Source of the DNA: CAYUJH01 sp964394585
GTDB lineage: Bacteria > Bacteroidota > Bacteroidia > Cytophagales > Flammeovirgaceae
Reading direction: 5' to 3'
DNA length: 14,622 bases
Assembly (NCBI GenBank): GCA_964394585.1
Contig: CAYMYI010000107.1
Coordinates: 1-14,622, forward strand
The notes below the pieces were generated by a model. The model saw nothing but the letters and a program-made list of their open reading frames with translations. It was not told the DNA's origin and did not search any database. This document shows, piece by piece, positions 1 to 7,992 of this stretch (positions are counted from its first letter, which is position 1; each line of letters opens with the position of its first letter). The position numbers and the translations under genes were made by a program.

Positions 1-1904
1 TCATTGCTATTACCTTGGTTATGATTTCGGTATTTGTTCCCATCGCTTTTTTGGGTGGTCCTGTTGGGGTATTTTATCGTCAGTTTTCCATCACGATGGC
101 AAGCTCTATTCTGATTTCTGGTTTGGTAGCACTTACCCTTACGCCTGTTTTGTGTGCGATGATTCTCAAAAATCAGCATGGAAAACGTAAAAAATCATGG
201 TTTGACAAATTCATCAATGGTTTCAATCAATTATTTGAAAACCTTACCGGTCGCTATGTGCAGGTATTAAATAGAATCGTGGCTAGACGCCTATTTACCT
301 TTGGTGTGCTCGCACTCTTCGTATTTGGTATAGTATATACTAATAACATTTTACCATCGGGCTTTGTACCCAATGAAGATCAAGGGACGATTTACGCTAT
401 TATCCAAACGCCTCCAGGCTCTACTTTGGAAACCACCAATAAAGTATCCCAAGAATTGCAGGGTATTGCCGAAGAATTCGACGATATAGAATCAGTAACT
501 TCATTGGCAGGCTATGAAATTATGACTGAAGGTAGGGGATCCAATGCTGGTACTTGCCTGATTAATCTAAAACCTTGGAACAAGCGCCATCACTCTGTGC
601 ATGAAATCATGGAAGAGTTAGAGCATGAAACCAAAGATTTAGGGGCTGTCATAGAATATTTTGAACCGCCAGCTGTACCCGGTTTTGGTTCTTCGGGTGG
701 ATTTTCGTTGAGAATGTTAGATAAAACGGGTAGCGAAACGGATTATCAAGAATTTGATCAAATCAACAAAGAATTTTTGGAAGCATTGAAACAAAGAAAA
801 GAACTGAAAGGCTTATTCACCTTCTTTGCAGCCAACTATCCACAATTCGAATTAGAGATAGATAATCAGGCGGCTATGCAAAAAGGCGTTTCGATTGGAC
901 GGGCAATGGAAAACTTAAATATCCTAATAGGAAGTACCTACGAACAGGGGTTCATCCGATTTGGAAGATTCTTTAAAGTCTATACCCAAGCTGGGCCCGA
1001 ATATCGTAGATACCCTTCCGACCTTACCGATTTGTTTGTTAAAAATGAGGAAGGTGAAATGGTGCCTTATTCTTCGTTCATGACCATACATAAAACACAA
1101 GGCCCTAACGAAATTACCCGATACAACTTATTTAATTCAGCTTCGATAAGAGGCTTGCCTGCCGCGGGATACACCACCGGTGATGCCATCAAAGCCATAC
1201 AAGAAGTAGCTGCCCAAACTTTACCCAAGGGCTATGATATCGCCTGGGAAGATTTATCCTATGATGAATCCAGAAGAGGCAATGAAGCAGTATATATTTT
1301 CATTGTAGTACTACTTTTTGTGTACTTGAATTTAGCGGCTCAGTATGAGAGTTTTGTGTTGCCCCTTGCGGTGTTGCTTTCGCTGCCTATAGGTATTTTT
1401 GGTTCATTTTTACTATTAAAACTGATGGGGCTCGCCAACGATGTGTATGCCCAAATTGGAATGATTATGCTCGTAGGATTGCTAGGCAAAAATGCAGTCT
1501 TAATTGTGGAATTTGCCGTGCAAAGGCGTGACGAGGGCATATCGGTGCGTGATGCAGCCATTGAAGGCGCTAAAATGCGTTTCCGACCTATCTTGATGAC
1601 TTCCTTTGCTTTTATCGCCGGTTTAATCCCCTTAGTAATTGCACATGGTGCGGGTGCTGTAGGAAACAAAACCATTGGTTCCTCTGCCATGGGTGGTATG
1701 GTGATCGGTACCATTATAGGCGTATTCATCATCCCCGGGTTGTATTACACTTTTGGTAAAATGATTGAAGGAAAGCAATTGTTATGGGATGAATCTCATT
1801 CTTCTCTCTCAGAAGCCTTTGTTGAGAATCAACAATCGAAAGCATCGTTGCTTAAAAAAACTAGAAAATTGAATACGCTGATGGAGTTAAGAAATAGAAA
1901 ATAG
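1..1904 (+). CDS. RND efflux pump inner-membrane subunit (HAE1/AcrB family), 5' partial
   Basis: This is the C-terminal part, about 633 residues, of a proton-driven resistance-nodulation-division pump. It sits in the inner membrane and drives drugs or other amphiphiles out through a periplasmic adaptor and an outer-membrane channel. The frame is already open at base 3, reading IAITLVM, and enters the conserved segment VFVPIAFLGGPVGVFYRQFS, so the start lies outside the window. Also visible are LPSGFVPNEDQG at the start of the second half, a large periplasmic porter/docking region (about 350-1260) and the final membrane bundle (about 1280-1760). The bundle carries GLLGKNAVLIVEF; its lysine at 1488-1490 matches the proton-relay lysine of AcrB TM10. 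It is followed by RFRPILMTS and AMGGM. The aspartate pair of TM4 would be upstream and cannot be checked. A charged cytoplasmic tail of about 50 residues ends at TAG 1902-1904. The channel gene follows after 14 bases, so the two form an operon. Family certain; substrate unknown. Confidence 0.96.
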   Translation, partial: IAITLVMISVFVPIAFLGGPVGVFYRQFSITMASSILISGLVALTLTPVLCAMILKNQHGKRKKSWFDKFINGFNQLFENLTGRYVQVLNRIVARRLFTFGVLALFVFGIVYTNNILPSGFVPNEDQGTIYAIIQTPPGSTLETTNKVSQELQGIAEEFDDIESVTSLAGYEIMTEGRGSNAGTCLINLKPWNKRHHSVHEIMEELEHETKDLGAVIEYFEPPAVPGFGSSGGFSLRMLDKTGSETDYQEFDQINKEFLEALKQRKELKGLFTFFAANYPQFELEIDNQAAMQKGVSIGRAMENLNILIGSTYEQGFIRFGRFFKVYTQAGPEYRRYPSDLTDLFVKNEEGEMVPYSSFMTIHKTQGPNEITRYNLFNSASIRGLPAAGYTTGDAIKAIQEVAAQTLPKGYDIAWEDLSYDESRRGNEAVYIFIVVLLFVYLNLAAQYESFVLPLAVLLSLPIGIFGSFLLLKLMGLANDVYAQIGMIMLVGLLGKNAVLIVEFAVQRRDEGISVRDAAIEGAKMRFRPILMTSFAFIAGLIPLVIAHGAGAVGNKTIGSSAMGGMVIGTIIGVFIIPGLYYTFGKMIEGKQLLWDESHSSLSEAFVENQQSKASLLKKTRKLNTLMELRNRK

Positions 1905-1918
1905 AAAAAAGAAAAAAA

Positions 1919-3355
1919 ATGAAAAATAATTCATTCCTATATAAAAGTTTTGTCCTTATGCTCACGCTTGGGACATTATGGAGTTGCAGCCCCTCAAAAA
2001 TTGTGTTTAAAGAAAATGACCAAAAGCTTCCTGCACAATTTCAAAATGGCTTGTCAGATTCTACAAATGTAGCGAAAGTGGATTGGCGAAGCTATTTTGC
2101 CGATGAGCAGTTGAATCAATTGATTGATTCGGCACTGATGAATAATCAGGAGTTAAATATTGTGTTACAAGAAATAGCTATCAGTCAGAGTGAAGTGTTA
2201 GAAAAACAAGGCGAGTATGTACCCTTTGTAGATATTGGTCTTGGTACTGGTACCGAAAAGTCGGGAAGATTTACGCGAGATGGTGCTGTAGAGCACAATT
2301 TGGAAATAGACGAGAACAAAGAGTTTCCCGAGCCCTTGTCTGATTTTAAGTTAGGAGCGACCGCAAGTTGGGAAGTGGACATTTGGCGTAAGCTAAGAAA
2401 TTCCAAAGATGCAGCACAACTGCGGTATTTGGCACAAACTGAAGGCAAGAACTTTTTGGTAACCCATTTAATTTCTGAAATTGCCGAATCTTATTACGAA
2501 TTGATGGCTTTAGACAATTTACTGCTTACCATCAATCAAAACGTAAGTATTCAGGAGAGTGCCTTAGAGAAAATGCAAGCCCTTAAGGAGAATGCCAAGG
2601 CCAATCAATTAGCAGTCAATCGTTTTGAAGCTCAATTACTGAACACAAAAAATCAACGCTTTGCCATTCAACAAAAAATTACAGAAACTGAAAATAAACT
2701 GCATTTTTTGACAGGTAGCTTCCCTTCGGGTTTAATCAGAAATTCAACTCAGTTTATGGCGATTGAAGTGGACAGTTTAGTAGCGGGTATTCCTTCACAA
2801 TTGCTGGAAAATCGACCTGATATCAGACAAGCCGAGTTAAAAATGGCAGCAGCTCAATTAGATATTAAAGTGGCGAAGGCTAATTTTTATCCTAGATTGG
2901 AATTAAAGGCGGGAATTGGATATCAAGCATTCAATCCCAGTTATTTGATTAATCCCGAATCGTTAATATTTGATCTCGCCGGCGATTTAATGGCTCCGCT
3001 CATCAACCGAAAAGCGATTCGAGCACAATACAATCAGGCTACCGCGGCTCAAATACAACAGGTGTATAATTACCAGCAGACCGTGCTCTCTGCCTATACC
3101 GATGTATTGAACCAATTGGCGAAACTGGAAAACTACACCCAGAGTGTGGATACCAAAAACCAAGAAGTGGAGCTTTTAAAGGAATCCGTTGAAATTTCAA
3201 ACAATCTATTCAAGTTTGCAAAAGCCGATTATGTAGAGGTATTACTAACCCAAGAAGAAGTACTAGATGCCCAAATGGAACTCATAGAAACTAAACTCAA
3301 AGAAATCCAAGCCAAAGTGCAATTATATAGAGCCTTAGGAGGAGGATGGCAATAA
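1919..3355 (+). CDS. Outer-membrane efflux channel lipoprotein (TolC/NodT family)
   Basis: This 478-residue protein is the outer-membrane exit duct for the RND pump just upstream. The N-terminus is a lipoprotein signal: a short basic start, a hydrophobic run (about 8-19) and LWSC, with Cys23 as the lipid-attachment residue. Two outer-membrane-factor repeats follow (about 60-260 and 285-470). The second has the family hallmark LLENRPDIRQAE and then KVAKANFYPRLEL. Long helices rich in Gln, Glu and Leu match the alpha-barrel. The end, LYRALGGGW, is the typical NodT terminus. The ATG at 1919 follows a purine-only stretch (AAAAAAGAAAAAAA) rather than a true Shine-Dalgarno site and gives a complete signal peptide. 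Length is normal for the family. The 14-base gap from the pump implies co-transcription. I see no intrinsic terminator directly after the stop; the first convincing one is at 3989-4025, beyond the transporter remnant. Confidence 0.96.
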   Translation: MKNNSFLYKSFVLMLTLGTLWSCSPSKIVFKENDQKLPAQFQNGLSDSTNVAKVDWRSYFADEQLNQLIDSALMNNQELNIVLQEIAISQSEVLEKQGEYVPFVDIGLGTGTEKSGRFTRDGAVEHNLEIDENKEFPEPLSDFKLGATASWEVDIWRKLRNSKDAAQLRYLAQTEGKNFLVTHLISEIAESYYELMALDNLLLTINQNVSIQESALEKMQALKENAKANQLAVNRFEAQLLNTKNQRFAIQQKITETENKLHFLTGSFPSGLIRNSTQFMAIEVDSLVAGIPSQLLENRPDIRQAELKMAAAQLDIKVAKANFYPRLELKAGIGYQAFNPSYLINPESLIFDLAGDLMAPLINRKAIRAQYNQATAAQIQQVYNYQQTVLSAYTDVLNQLAKLENYTQSVDTKNQEVELLKESVEISNNLFKFAKADYVEVLLTQEEVLDAQMELIETKLKEIQAKVQLYRALGGGWQ

Positions 3356-3492
3356 GATAAAAAAAACAATCTCTTAACATTACATAATCGAAATATAGCT
3401 GAAAGGCTAATAATGAACTTATTTGCTCATAAGAAATTTTGTGGTTGGTGGAAAATGAAACGCTCCGAAACCCATACTACGCTTATACTAAA

Positions 3493-3955
3493 GCGTTTTC
3501 CATTCCTTTTGGGATGTCCTACATTTTGAAGCGGAAGCTATCGAACTACGATGCCAGTGCAGTAGCAGCTACCTATGGTTTCGGCGGTAACATTTGCAAC
3601 GGCTACTGCATTTTTAGATGCCCAAAGCATTGGCTTTAGGGGGTACATGGTTGCCGTTAGGGTGGCACTCATAGAGCCACCTGCCATTATCGCTGGGCTG
3701 ATTTTGATACGATTAAACCAACCCAAGAACGCAGGTACGAACGGAGAAAATGGCAACGCTTTTGGGCATGTGTTGCGCAAGGCGTTCTTCAATGGCTCGG
3801 TATTTTTGTTGGTAGGTAGCCTTGTGATAGGGTATTTGAGTAGAGAAGCCGGCGAAGCTCAAGCGGCGCAAGCATGGTTTACATTTGTAATCGAAGACAT
3901 ACTTATTGTAGAACACCACTCTAACGTAATGCCTGAAGTTGTGGCATCAGTATAA
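3493..3955 (+). pseudogene. Remnant of a sodium-dependent bicarbonate permease (SbtA/DUF897 family), frameshifted and truncated
   Basis: Two frames together encode the middle of an SbtA-like permease, a membrane protein that imports bicarbonate with sodium. The first frame (about 3493-3579) reads ILKRKLSNYDASAVAATYG. The second (3575 onward) continues VSAVTFATATAFLDAQ, then ALIEPPAIIAGLILIRL, then NGSVFLLVGSLVIGYL, the order expected of the family (compare AAIAATYGSxSAVTF, ALMExPAIIxGLLL and NGSVxLLLGSLxIG). The break lies at 3577-3581. Canonical YGSVSAVTF would be restored by 5 additional bases, so a small deletion there is likely. The N-terminal membrane helices, about 90 residues, are absent. 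Homology stops near 3901 (VIEDI), where the family continues with another half of membrane helices; an unrelated 17-residue tail runs to TAA 3953-3955. With both ends missing plus a frameshift, this is a dead fragment. Family assignment is from remembered motifs, not a search. Confidence 0.78.
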
Positions 3956-3988
3956 TTCCACATTTTTGTGATTGTTGTAGTGAATTTG

Positions 3989-4025
3989 AAACTCAGAAGG
4001 GTAGTTTGCCTCTCTGAGTTTTTTT
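3989..4025 (+). terminator. Rho-independent terminator
   Basis: AAACTCAGA (3989-3997) pairs perfectly with TCTGAGTTT (4013-4021). An inner AGG/CCT helix extends the stem, and a run of seven T (4019-4025) follows. It lies 34 bases after the stop of the bicarbonate-permease remnant. It probably once ended that transcript, and now is the first clear stop signal for the efflux operon. Confidence 0.85.
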
Positions 4026-4311
4026 ATAGAGTCATTTCAACCATTCCTGTAAATAAATGTGCCATCATCAAGGCATATGGGCTATATTAGTTTGCCGTTT
4101 AAATCAAATTGCCGCGCGATTTTCCTTCTATAATGAGCGATGTACTCCGCTGAGCTTGTTACAAAACACAAATCAAGACACCATTCTAATTGGTTCTGAA
4201 GAAAATGCGCAGGCAACGATACCGTGGATAGCTACATCTTACGTTTGTAACAAATTTTCAATAAAAGCTACTAACCCACACACGATTCATCCATTATTTA
4301 ATATAATCAGC
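4026..4311. other. Intergenic stretch with no recognisable gene
   Basis: Together with the terminator before it, this makes the 356-base gap between the remnant and the DUF5686 gene. One frame is open from 4057 into that gene, but its product here has no family features and would place a signal peptide internally. The only element I can point to is a possible -7 box at 4240-4247. Confidence 0.5.
4240..4247 (+). promoter_or_regulatory. Candidate promoter -7 box for the DUF5686 gene
   Basis: TACGTTTG matches the Bacteroidota -7 consensus TAnnTTTG exactly. It would give a leader of about 60 bases before ATG 4312. There is no clear TTG at the expected -33 position, so this is a moderate candidate only. 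Confidence 0.35.
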
Positions 4312-6976
4312 ATGAAATATCTAACCACTACCAATTTCATTTTATGTGCACTGTTATTATCGTTCTCGGCAACTGCTCAGGGCATTCGCGGAACCATTAG
4401 CGCTGAAGGTGAGCCGTTACCATTTGCGACCATCTACATCGAAGAGTTGGGTACGGGAACCAGCTCCAATGCCGAAGGCTATTACGAGTACCGCCTGAAA
4501 CCCGGCAGCTATACGCTCACATTCCGCTACCTTGGGTATGGCATGGTAATCAAAACCGTAGAAGTAGGAAACGATTTCACAACGCTCGACGTAGCCCTTA
4601 CACCCAATATTATTGAGCTGAAAGAAATTGAAGTTTCTGCCCGACGCGAAGACCCCGCCTATACCGTAATTCGAAAAGCGATTGCCAAAAGTAAGTATCA
4701 TATTCTACAACTAGATTCGTACACGGCAAAGGTGTATATTAAAGGCGGAGGGCGCATAAAAAAAATCCCGTTCTATTTAAAAAAGACGATGAAAAAAGAA
4801 GGGATTGATACTTCAACGGTTTACCTGACCGAGTCGATCAGTAAGTTGAAGTACACCCGCCCCAATACCTACGAAGAAGAAGTAATTTCGATTCGCCAAG
4901 TAGGCGATGATAACTCTACTACGCCTAATAGCATTATCCAAGGCAGCTTTTATTACTCTGATATTGGAGGGGTCGTATCGCCGCTATCGCCCAAAGCGTT
5001 TGCCTATTATAAGTTTAAGTATATGGGCAGCTTCTTCGATGGCGAACACGAAATCAACAAGATTCAAGTAACTCCGCGCGTGCGGGGCGAAAATGTGTTT
5101 ACCGGCGAAATTTACATTGTAGAAGATTGGTGGAGTATCCACAGCGTTGACCTGTACACCTACAAGCTAGGGTTTAAAATAGATATCAAACAAATTTATA
5201 CTCCGGTGGAAGAAGGCGTTTGGATGCCCATCAGTCATGATTTTAACATTGATGGCAGCGTACTAGGCGTAGGGCTCACCTACGATTACTTCGCTACCTT
5301 AAGCGACTACCAAGTAACCCTTAACCCCGATTTAGAAGCCGAAGAGTTGGTAGTAATCGACGAAAAACTGGAAAAAGAAGAAGCAAAAGCCATCCAAGAA
5401 AATACGGGGAACTTACTCTCTGAAGAAGAAGCTAAAGAAATTTTTGACGACAAAAAGACGTTCACCCGGAAAGAATTGCGCAAAACGCTGAAAAAGTATG
5501 AAAAGGAAATGATTGAAGCCGCCGAAGAGTGGGACGAAAACGATACATCGTACTACCAATACCCGCAAATGAAAATCGACTCTACGGCATATACCAAAGA
5601 CTCTGCCTATTGGGCAGAAGTACGGCCTATACCACTAAGCACACGCGAGAAACAGAGCTATCAAAAATTAGATAGCACCGCTCTTGCCGAAAAAGAAAAA
5701 GCCCAAAGCGACACAGTAAAGCGGGAACATTCAAAAAGCGGTGCGGATTTATCGCCTTTGCTTACCGGAAAGTCGTTCAAACTAGGCAAACATGCCAACT
5801 TAAAATATACCTCCCCACTTATGCTCATCCAGTTTAATACAGTGGAAGGCTATTACTCGGAATTACCCATTGAACTCACCATTCAAAAGCCTAAAAGCCC
5901 CAAACAATTTGTAGCCGGGCTACGGTTTCGTTATGGTGAAGCGAGTGAGCGGTTTTACGGCAAGGGGGGCATAGAATACAAGTACAAACGCAAAAAAGAA
6001 GATGGCTTTTTTCGAGTAGAAGGAGGGCGTTATGTTCACCAGTTTGCTCAACCCAATGCCATTGCCCCTATCATTAATACCCTATGGAGTTTACTGGGAG
6101 AACGCAATTATTTAAAACTGTTTGAACGCGACTACGTAAGAGCCACGCTTTCGCATCGGCTCAGTAAAGGGCTTCGCATTGAGCCTAGCATCGAATGGGC
6201 ACAACGTCGGCAGCTGTTCAATCAATCAAATCGCAAGTTTATCGATGTAGACGAGCGAACCTATACGCCCAACGCACCGTTTAACCGTGAACTTGCCGAT
6301 ACGGGCTTCCCCGAACACACTGCCTTGACTGCGGGAATTCAAGTAGAGTATTTACCCATTATCAAATACCGAATGGTGCGTGGGAAAAAGCGCNNNNNNN
6401 NNNAAGCGCGCTTACACGGACCGATCCCCTATCTTGAGGTTTCAATACAACAAAGGGATACCAGACCTTGCCGGCTCAGAGGTCGATTTCGACCACCTAG
6501 AGCTAGGCGTACAGCACCAGTTTAGAATTGGGGCAATGGGTAGGCTCGACTTCAACCTATATGGGGGCACGTTTACCAACTCCGAGCAGCTCTATTTTAT
6601 GGATTACCAGCATTTTCCTGGAAACCGAACTTTTTTGCAAACCTCTGACCCCGTTCGCAGCTTCCGTTTGCTCGATTACTACGAGTTTAGCACTACCGAC
6701 GACTACCTCGCAGGGCATTTGTACTATCAGTTCAGGAAGTTGCTACTTACCCAAATTTTCGAATTGCGCTTAATGGGGCTTAAAGAAAGCTTGGTACTCA
6801 ACTATTTGCATACCGATGCCTCTCAAAACTACACTGAAGTGGGCTACAGCCTCGATAATATCTTTCGTTTTTTTAGGGTAGAAGCCGTTGCATCGTTCGA
6901 AGATTTCAAGTATCAAGGTTGGGGCATTCGCATTGGAGTATCTACCAACCTGAGCGAGTGGCTTACTGTTGAGTAG
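4312..6976 (+). CDS. DUF5686 / carboxypeptidase-regulatory-like domain outer-membrane protein, interrupted by an N run
   Basis: This envelope protein of a family common in Bacteroidota has an unknown molecular role; a beta-barrel-like C-terminal part anchored in the outer membrane is inferred. ATG 4312 is chosen because it starts a clean signal peptide (hydrophobic core about 8-18, cleavage near TAQ/G at 22-23). Next comes a CarboxypepD_reg-like beta domain (about 23-105; PLPFATIYIEELGTGTSSN, then a YYEYRLKPGSYTLTFRYLGY-type strand pattern). The DUF5686 body starts at about 110 (ARREDPAYTVIRKAI). A Lys/Glu-rich stretch (about 344-410) looks like a charged linker. The rest is strand-rich and ends FEDFKYQGWGIRIGVSTNL. 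Ten Ns at 6394-6403 split it: 694 codons lie before, and the continuation after is in another frame. Collapsing the Ns and the shared AAGCGC flank gives one frame of 882 residues, reading RGKKRAYTDRSPILRF across the join. The gene is therefore probably intact. It appears monocistronic. Confidence 0.9.
6394..6403. other. Assembly gap placeholder (10 N)
   Basis: Ten unresolved bases lie inside the DUF5686 gene. The left flank ends AAGCGC (6388-6393) and the right flank begins AAGCGC (6404-6409). Merging these removes 16 bases and restores the reading frame. The placeholder length therefore probably does not represent missing sequence. Confidence 0.9.
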
Positions 6977-6986
6977 CCCATTTCGT

Positions 6987-7041
6987 AGCCTATTTGTGGG
7001 TTTCTACTACTTTTTATAAAATGGTTTCCCACAGGTAGGCT
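6987..7041 (+). terminator. Possible terminator hairpin after the DUF5686 gene
   Basis: AGCCTA (6987-6992) pairs with TAGGCT (7036-7041), and GTGGG (6996-7000) pairs with CCCAC (7028-7032). A 3-by-3 internal loop separates the helices, and a small AT hairpin sits in the loop. A broken T-rich tail (CTTCTTTATTTTG) follows. The position, 10 bases after the stop, fits transcript ending, but the tail is imperfect. Confidence 0.5.
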
Positions 7042-7060
7042 CTTCTTTATTTTGTATGTC

Positions 7061-7080
7061 ATCTTGGCTTTTACCAAGAT
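7061..7080. terminator. Second small hairpin, possible backup terminator
   Basis: ATCTTGG (7061-7067) and CCAAGAT (7074-7080) form a perfect 7-bp stem with a 6-base loop, followed by TACTTTTCC. The U tract is weak. It may back up the hairpin just before it or be a processing site. The rest of the gap up to 7339 is AT-rich, and I see no gene or FMN riboswitch in it. Confidence 0.35.
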
Positions 7081-7339
7081 TACTTTTCCATCATTCTACC
7101 CTTTTTTATACTGAATATCAAACAGTTATAATAAATTTTCTTTAATTATCTTTCTACTCGAAACCAACTAATTTGGAGTTTGTTAATCTTTAAAAATTGG
7201 GTTGATCAACACAAAGAAGCCCTCAAACTACATACATTTTGGTATAAACAACTGCTTACTACGATGGTTTACTGTGTGTACTTTAGCCCCTTTGAAGATT
7301 GCTAGTATACGTTTTCAAACTATTAAAAATCCTATTATT

Positions 7340-7936
7340 GTGTTTACAGGAATTATTGAAACGATCGGCGAAATAGAAGCCATCGCACAAGAACAAGAAA
7401 ATATCCATTTCAAAATAACTTCAGCGTTTTCATCTGCATTAAAAATAGACCAAAGTGTAGCCCACGATGGGGTTTGCCTCACCGTTACCAAGGTAGAAGG
7501 TAATTCGCATTGGGTTACGGCTATTCAAGAAACGTTGAACCGGACAGCTCTGAAAGCCTGGCAACCGGGCTATAAAGTGAACCTCGAACGCAGTATGCAA
7601 ATGGGCGGGCGGCTCGATGGACACCTCGTACAAGGCCATGTAGACCAAACGGCGGTATGCACTTCGGTAACCGAGGAAGGAGGCAGTTGGAAATACTATT
7701 TCCGATATGCCGCAGCAGGGCACAACCTAACGGTGGAAAAAGGGTCTATCTGTGTAAATGGCGTGAGCCTGACAGTAGTCGACTCTCCCGACGATGGTTT
7801 CAGTGTTGCCATTATCCCCTATACTTACGAGCATACGAATTTCCATACGTTTGCCTCGGGTACAGTGGTTAATATCGAGTTTGATGTCATAGGAAAATAC
7901 GTACAACGTATTTTGGCCGCTCAGGGGAAAGCATAA
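7340..7936 (+). CDS. ribE: Riboflavin synthase, alpha chain
   Basis: Cytoplasmic enzyme of 198 residues that converts two 6,7-dimethyl-8-ribityllumazine molecules into riboflavin plus the pyrimidine precursor, the last step of vitamin B2 synthesis. The start is GTG 7340: the family begins MFTGIIE, and here the frame reads (V)FTGIIE, so Phe2 and Thr3, which contact the ligand, are in place. Two homologous barrels are visible. The first (about 1-95) has AHDGVCLTV with Cys46; the second (about 96-190) has GHLVQGHVDQ with His100, then ICVNGVSLTV and IEFDVIGKYVQR. The first barrel has HDG where E. coli has HNG. An in-frame upstream extension to about 7202 lacks family character and is not used. 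No Shine-Dalgarno site is seen; the upstream region is A/T-rich. The gene stands alone on its strand rather than in a rib operon. It could equally be named ribC in Gram-positive nomenclature. Confidence 0.96.
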   Translation: MFTGIIETIGEIEAIAQEQENIHFKITSAFSSALKIDQSVAHDGVCLTVTKVEGNSHWVTAIQETLNRTALKAWQPGYKVNLERSMQMGGRLDGHLVQGHVDQTAVCTSVTEEGGSWKYYFRYAAAGHNLTVEKGSICVNGVSLTVVDSPDDGFSVAIIPYTYEHTNFHTFASGTVVNIEFDVIGKYVQRILAAQGKA

Positions 7937-7965
7937 AAAAACACCCCAAAAATTGGGGTGTTTTT
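7937..7965. terminator. Bidirectional intrinsic terminator between ribE and the acyl-CoA dehydrogenase
   Basis: A perfect 13-bp stem (7937-7949 with 7953-7965; GC core CACCCC/GGGGTG) has an AAA loop and A/T arms that supply a U run in both directions. It starts directly after the ribE stop and lies 27 bases beyond the stop of the opposing gene, so it can end both convergent transcripts. Confidence 0.93.
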
Positions 7966-7992
7966 CCGATTGGATATTAACAATAAAACTAC

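Noticed and set aside
1340..1732. Minus-strand frame inside the RND pump
   Set aside because: It is a shadow of the conserved final membrane bundle of the pump; other short antisense frames across the window were dropped for the same reason.
3439..3639. Short independent gene at the start of the permease remnant
   Set aside because: Its middle is the permease sequence and its last part is a frameshifted reading of the same family region.
4057..4311. In-frame upstream extension of the DUF5686 gene
   Set aside because: It would add 85 residues without family likeness before a textbook signal peptide that starts at ATG 4312.
6404..6525. Plus-strand reading straight through the Ns in the upstream frame
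   Set aside because: The result is an arginine/proline-rich nonsense end; the family sequence continues in the other frame once the gap is collapsed.
7291..7315. Promoter for ribE from TTTG (7291) and TACGTTTT (7308)
   Set aside because: The second box misses the final G and the spacing of 13 bases is too short.
7202..7339. Upstream ATG-type extension of riboflavin synthase
   Set aside because: 46 extra residues have no family match; the enzyme normally starts at the FTGIIE segment.
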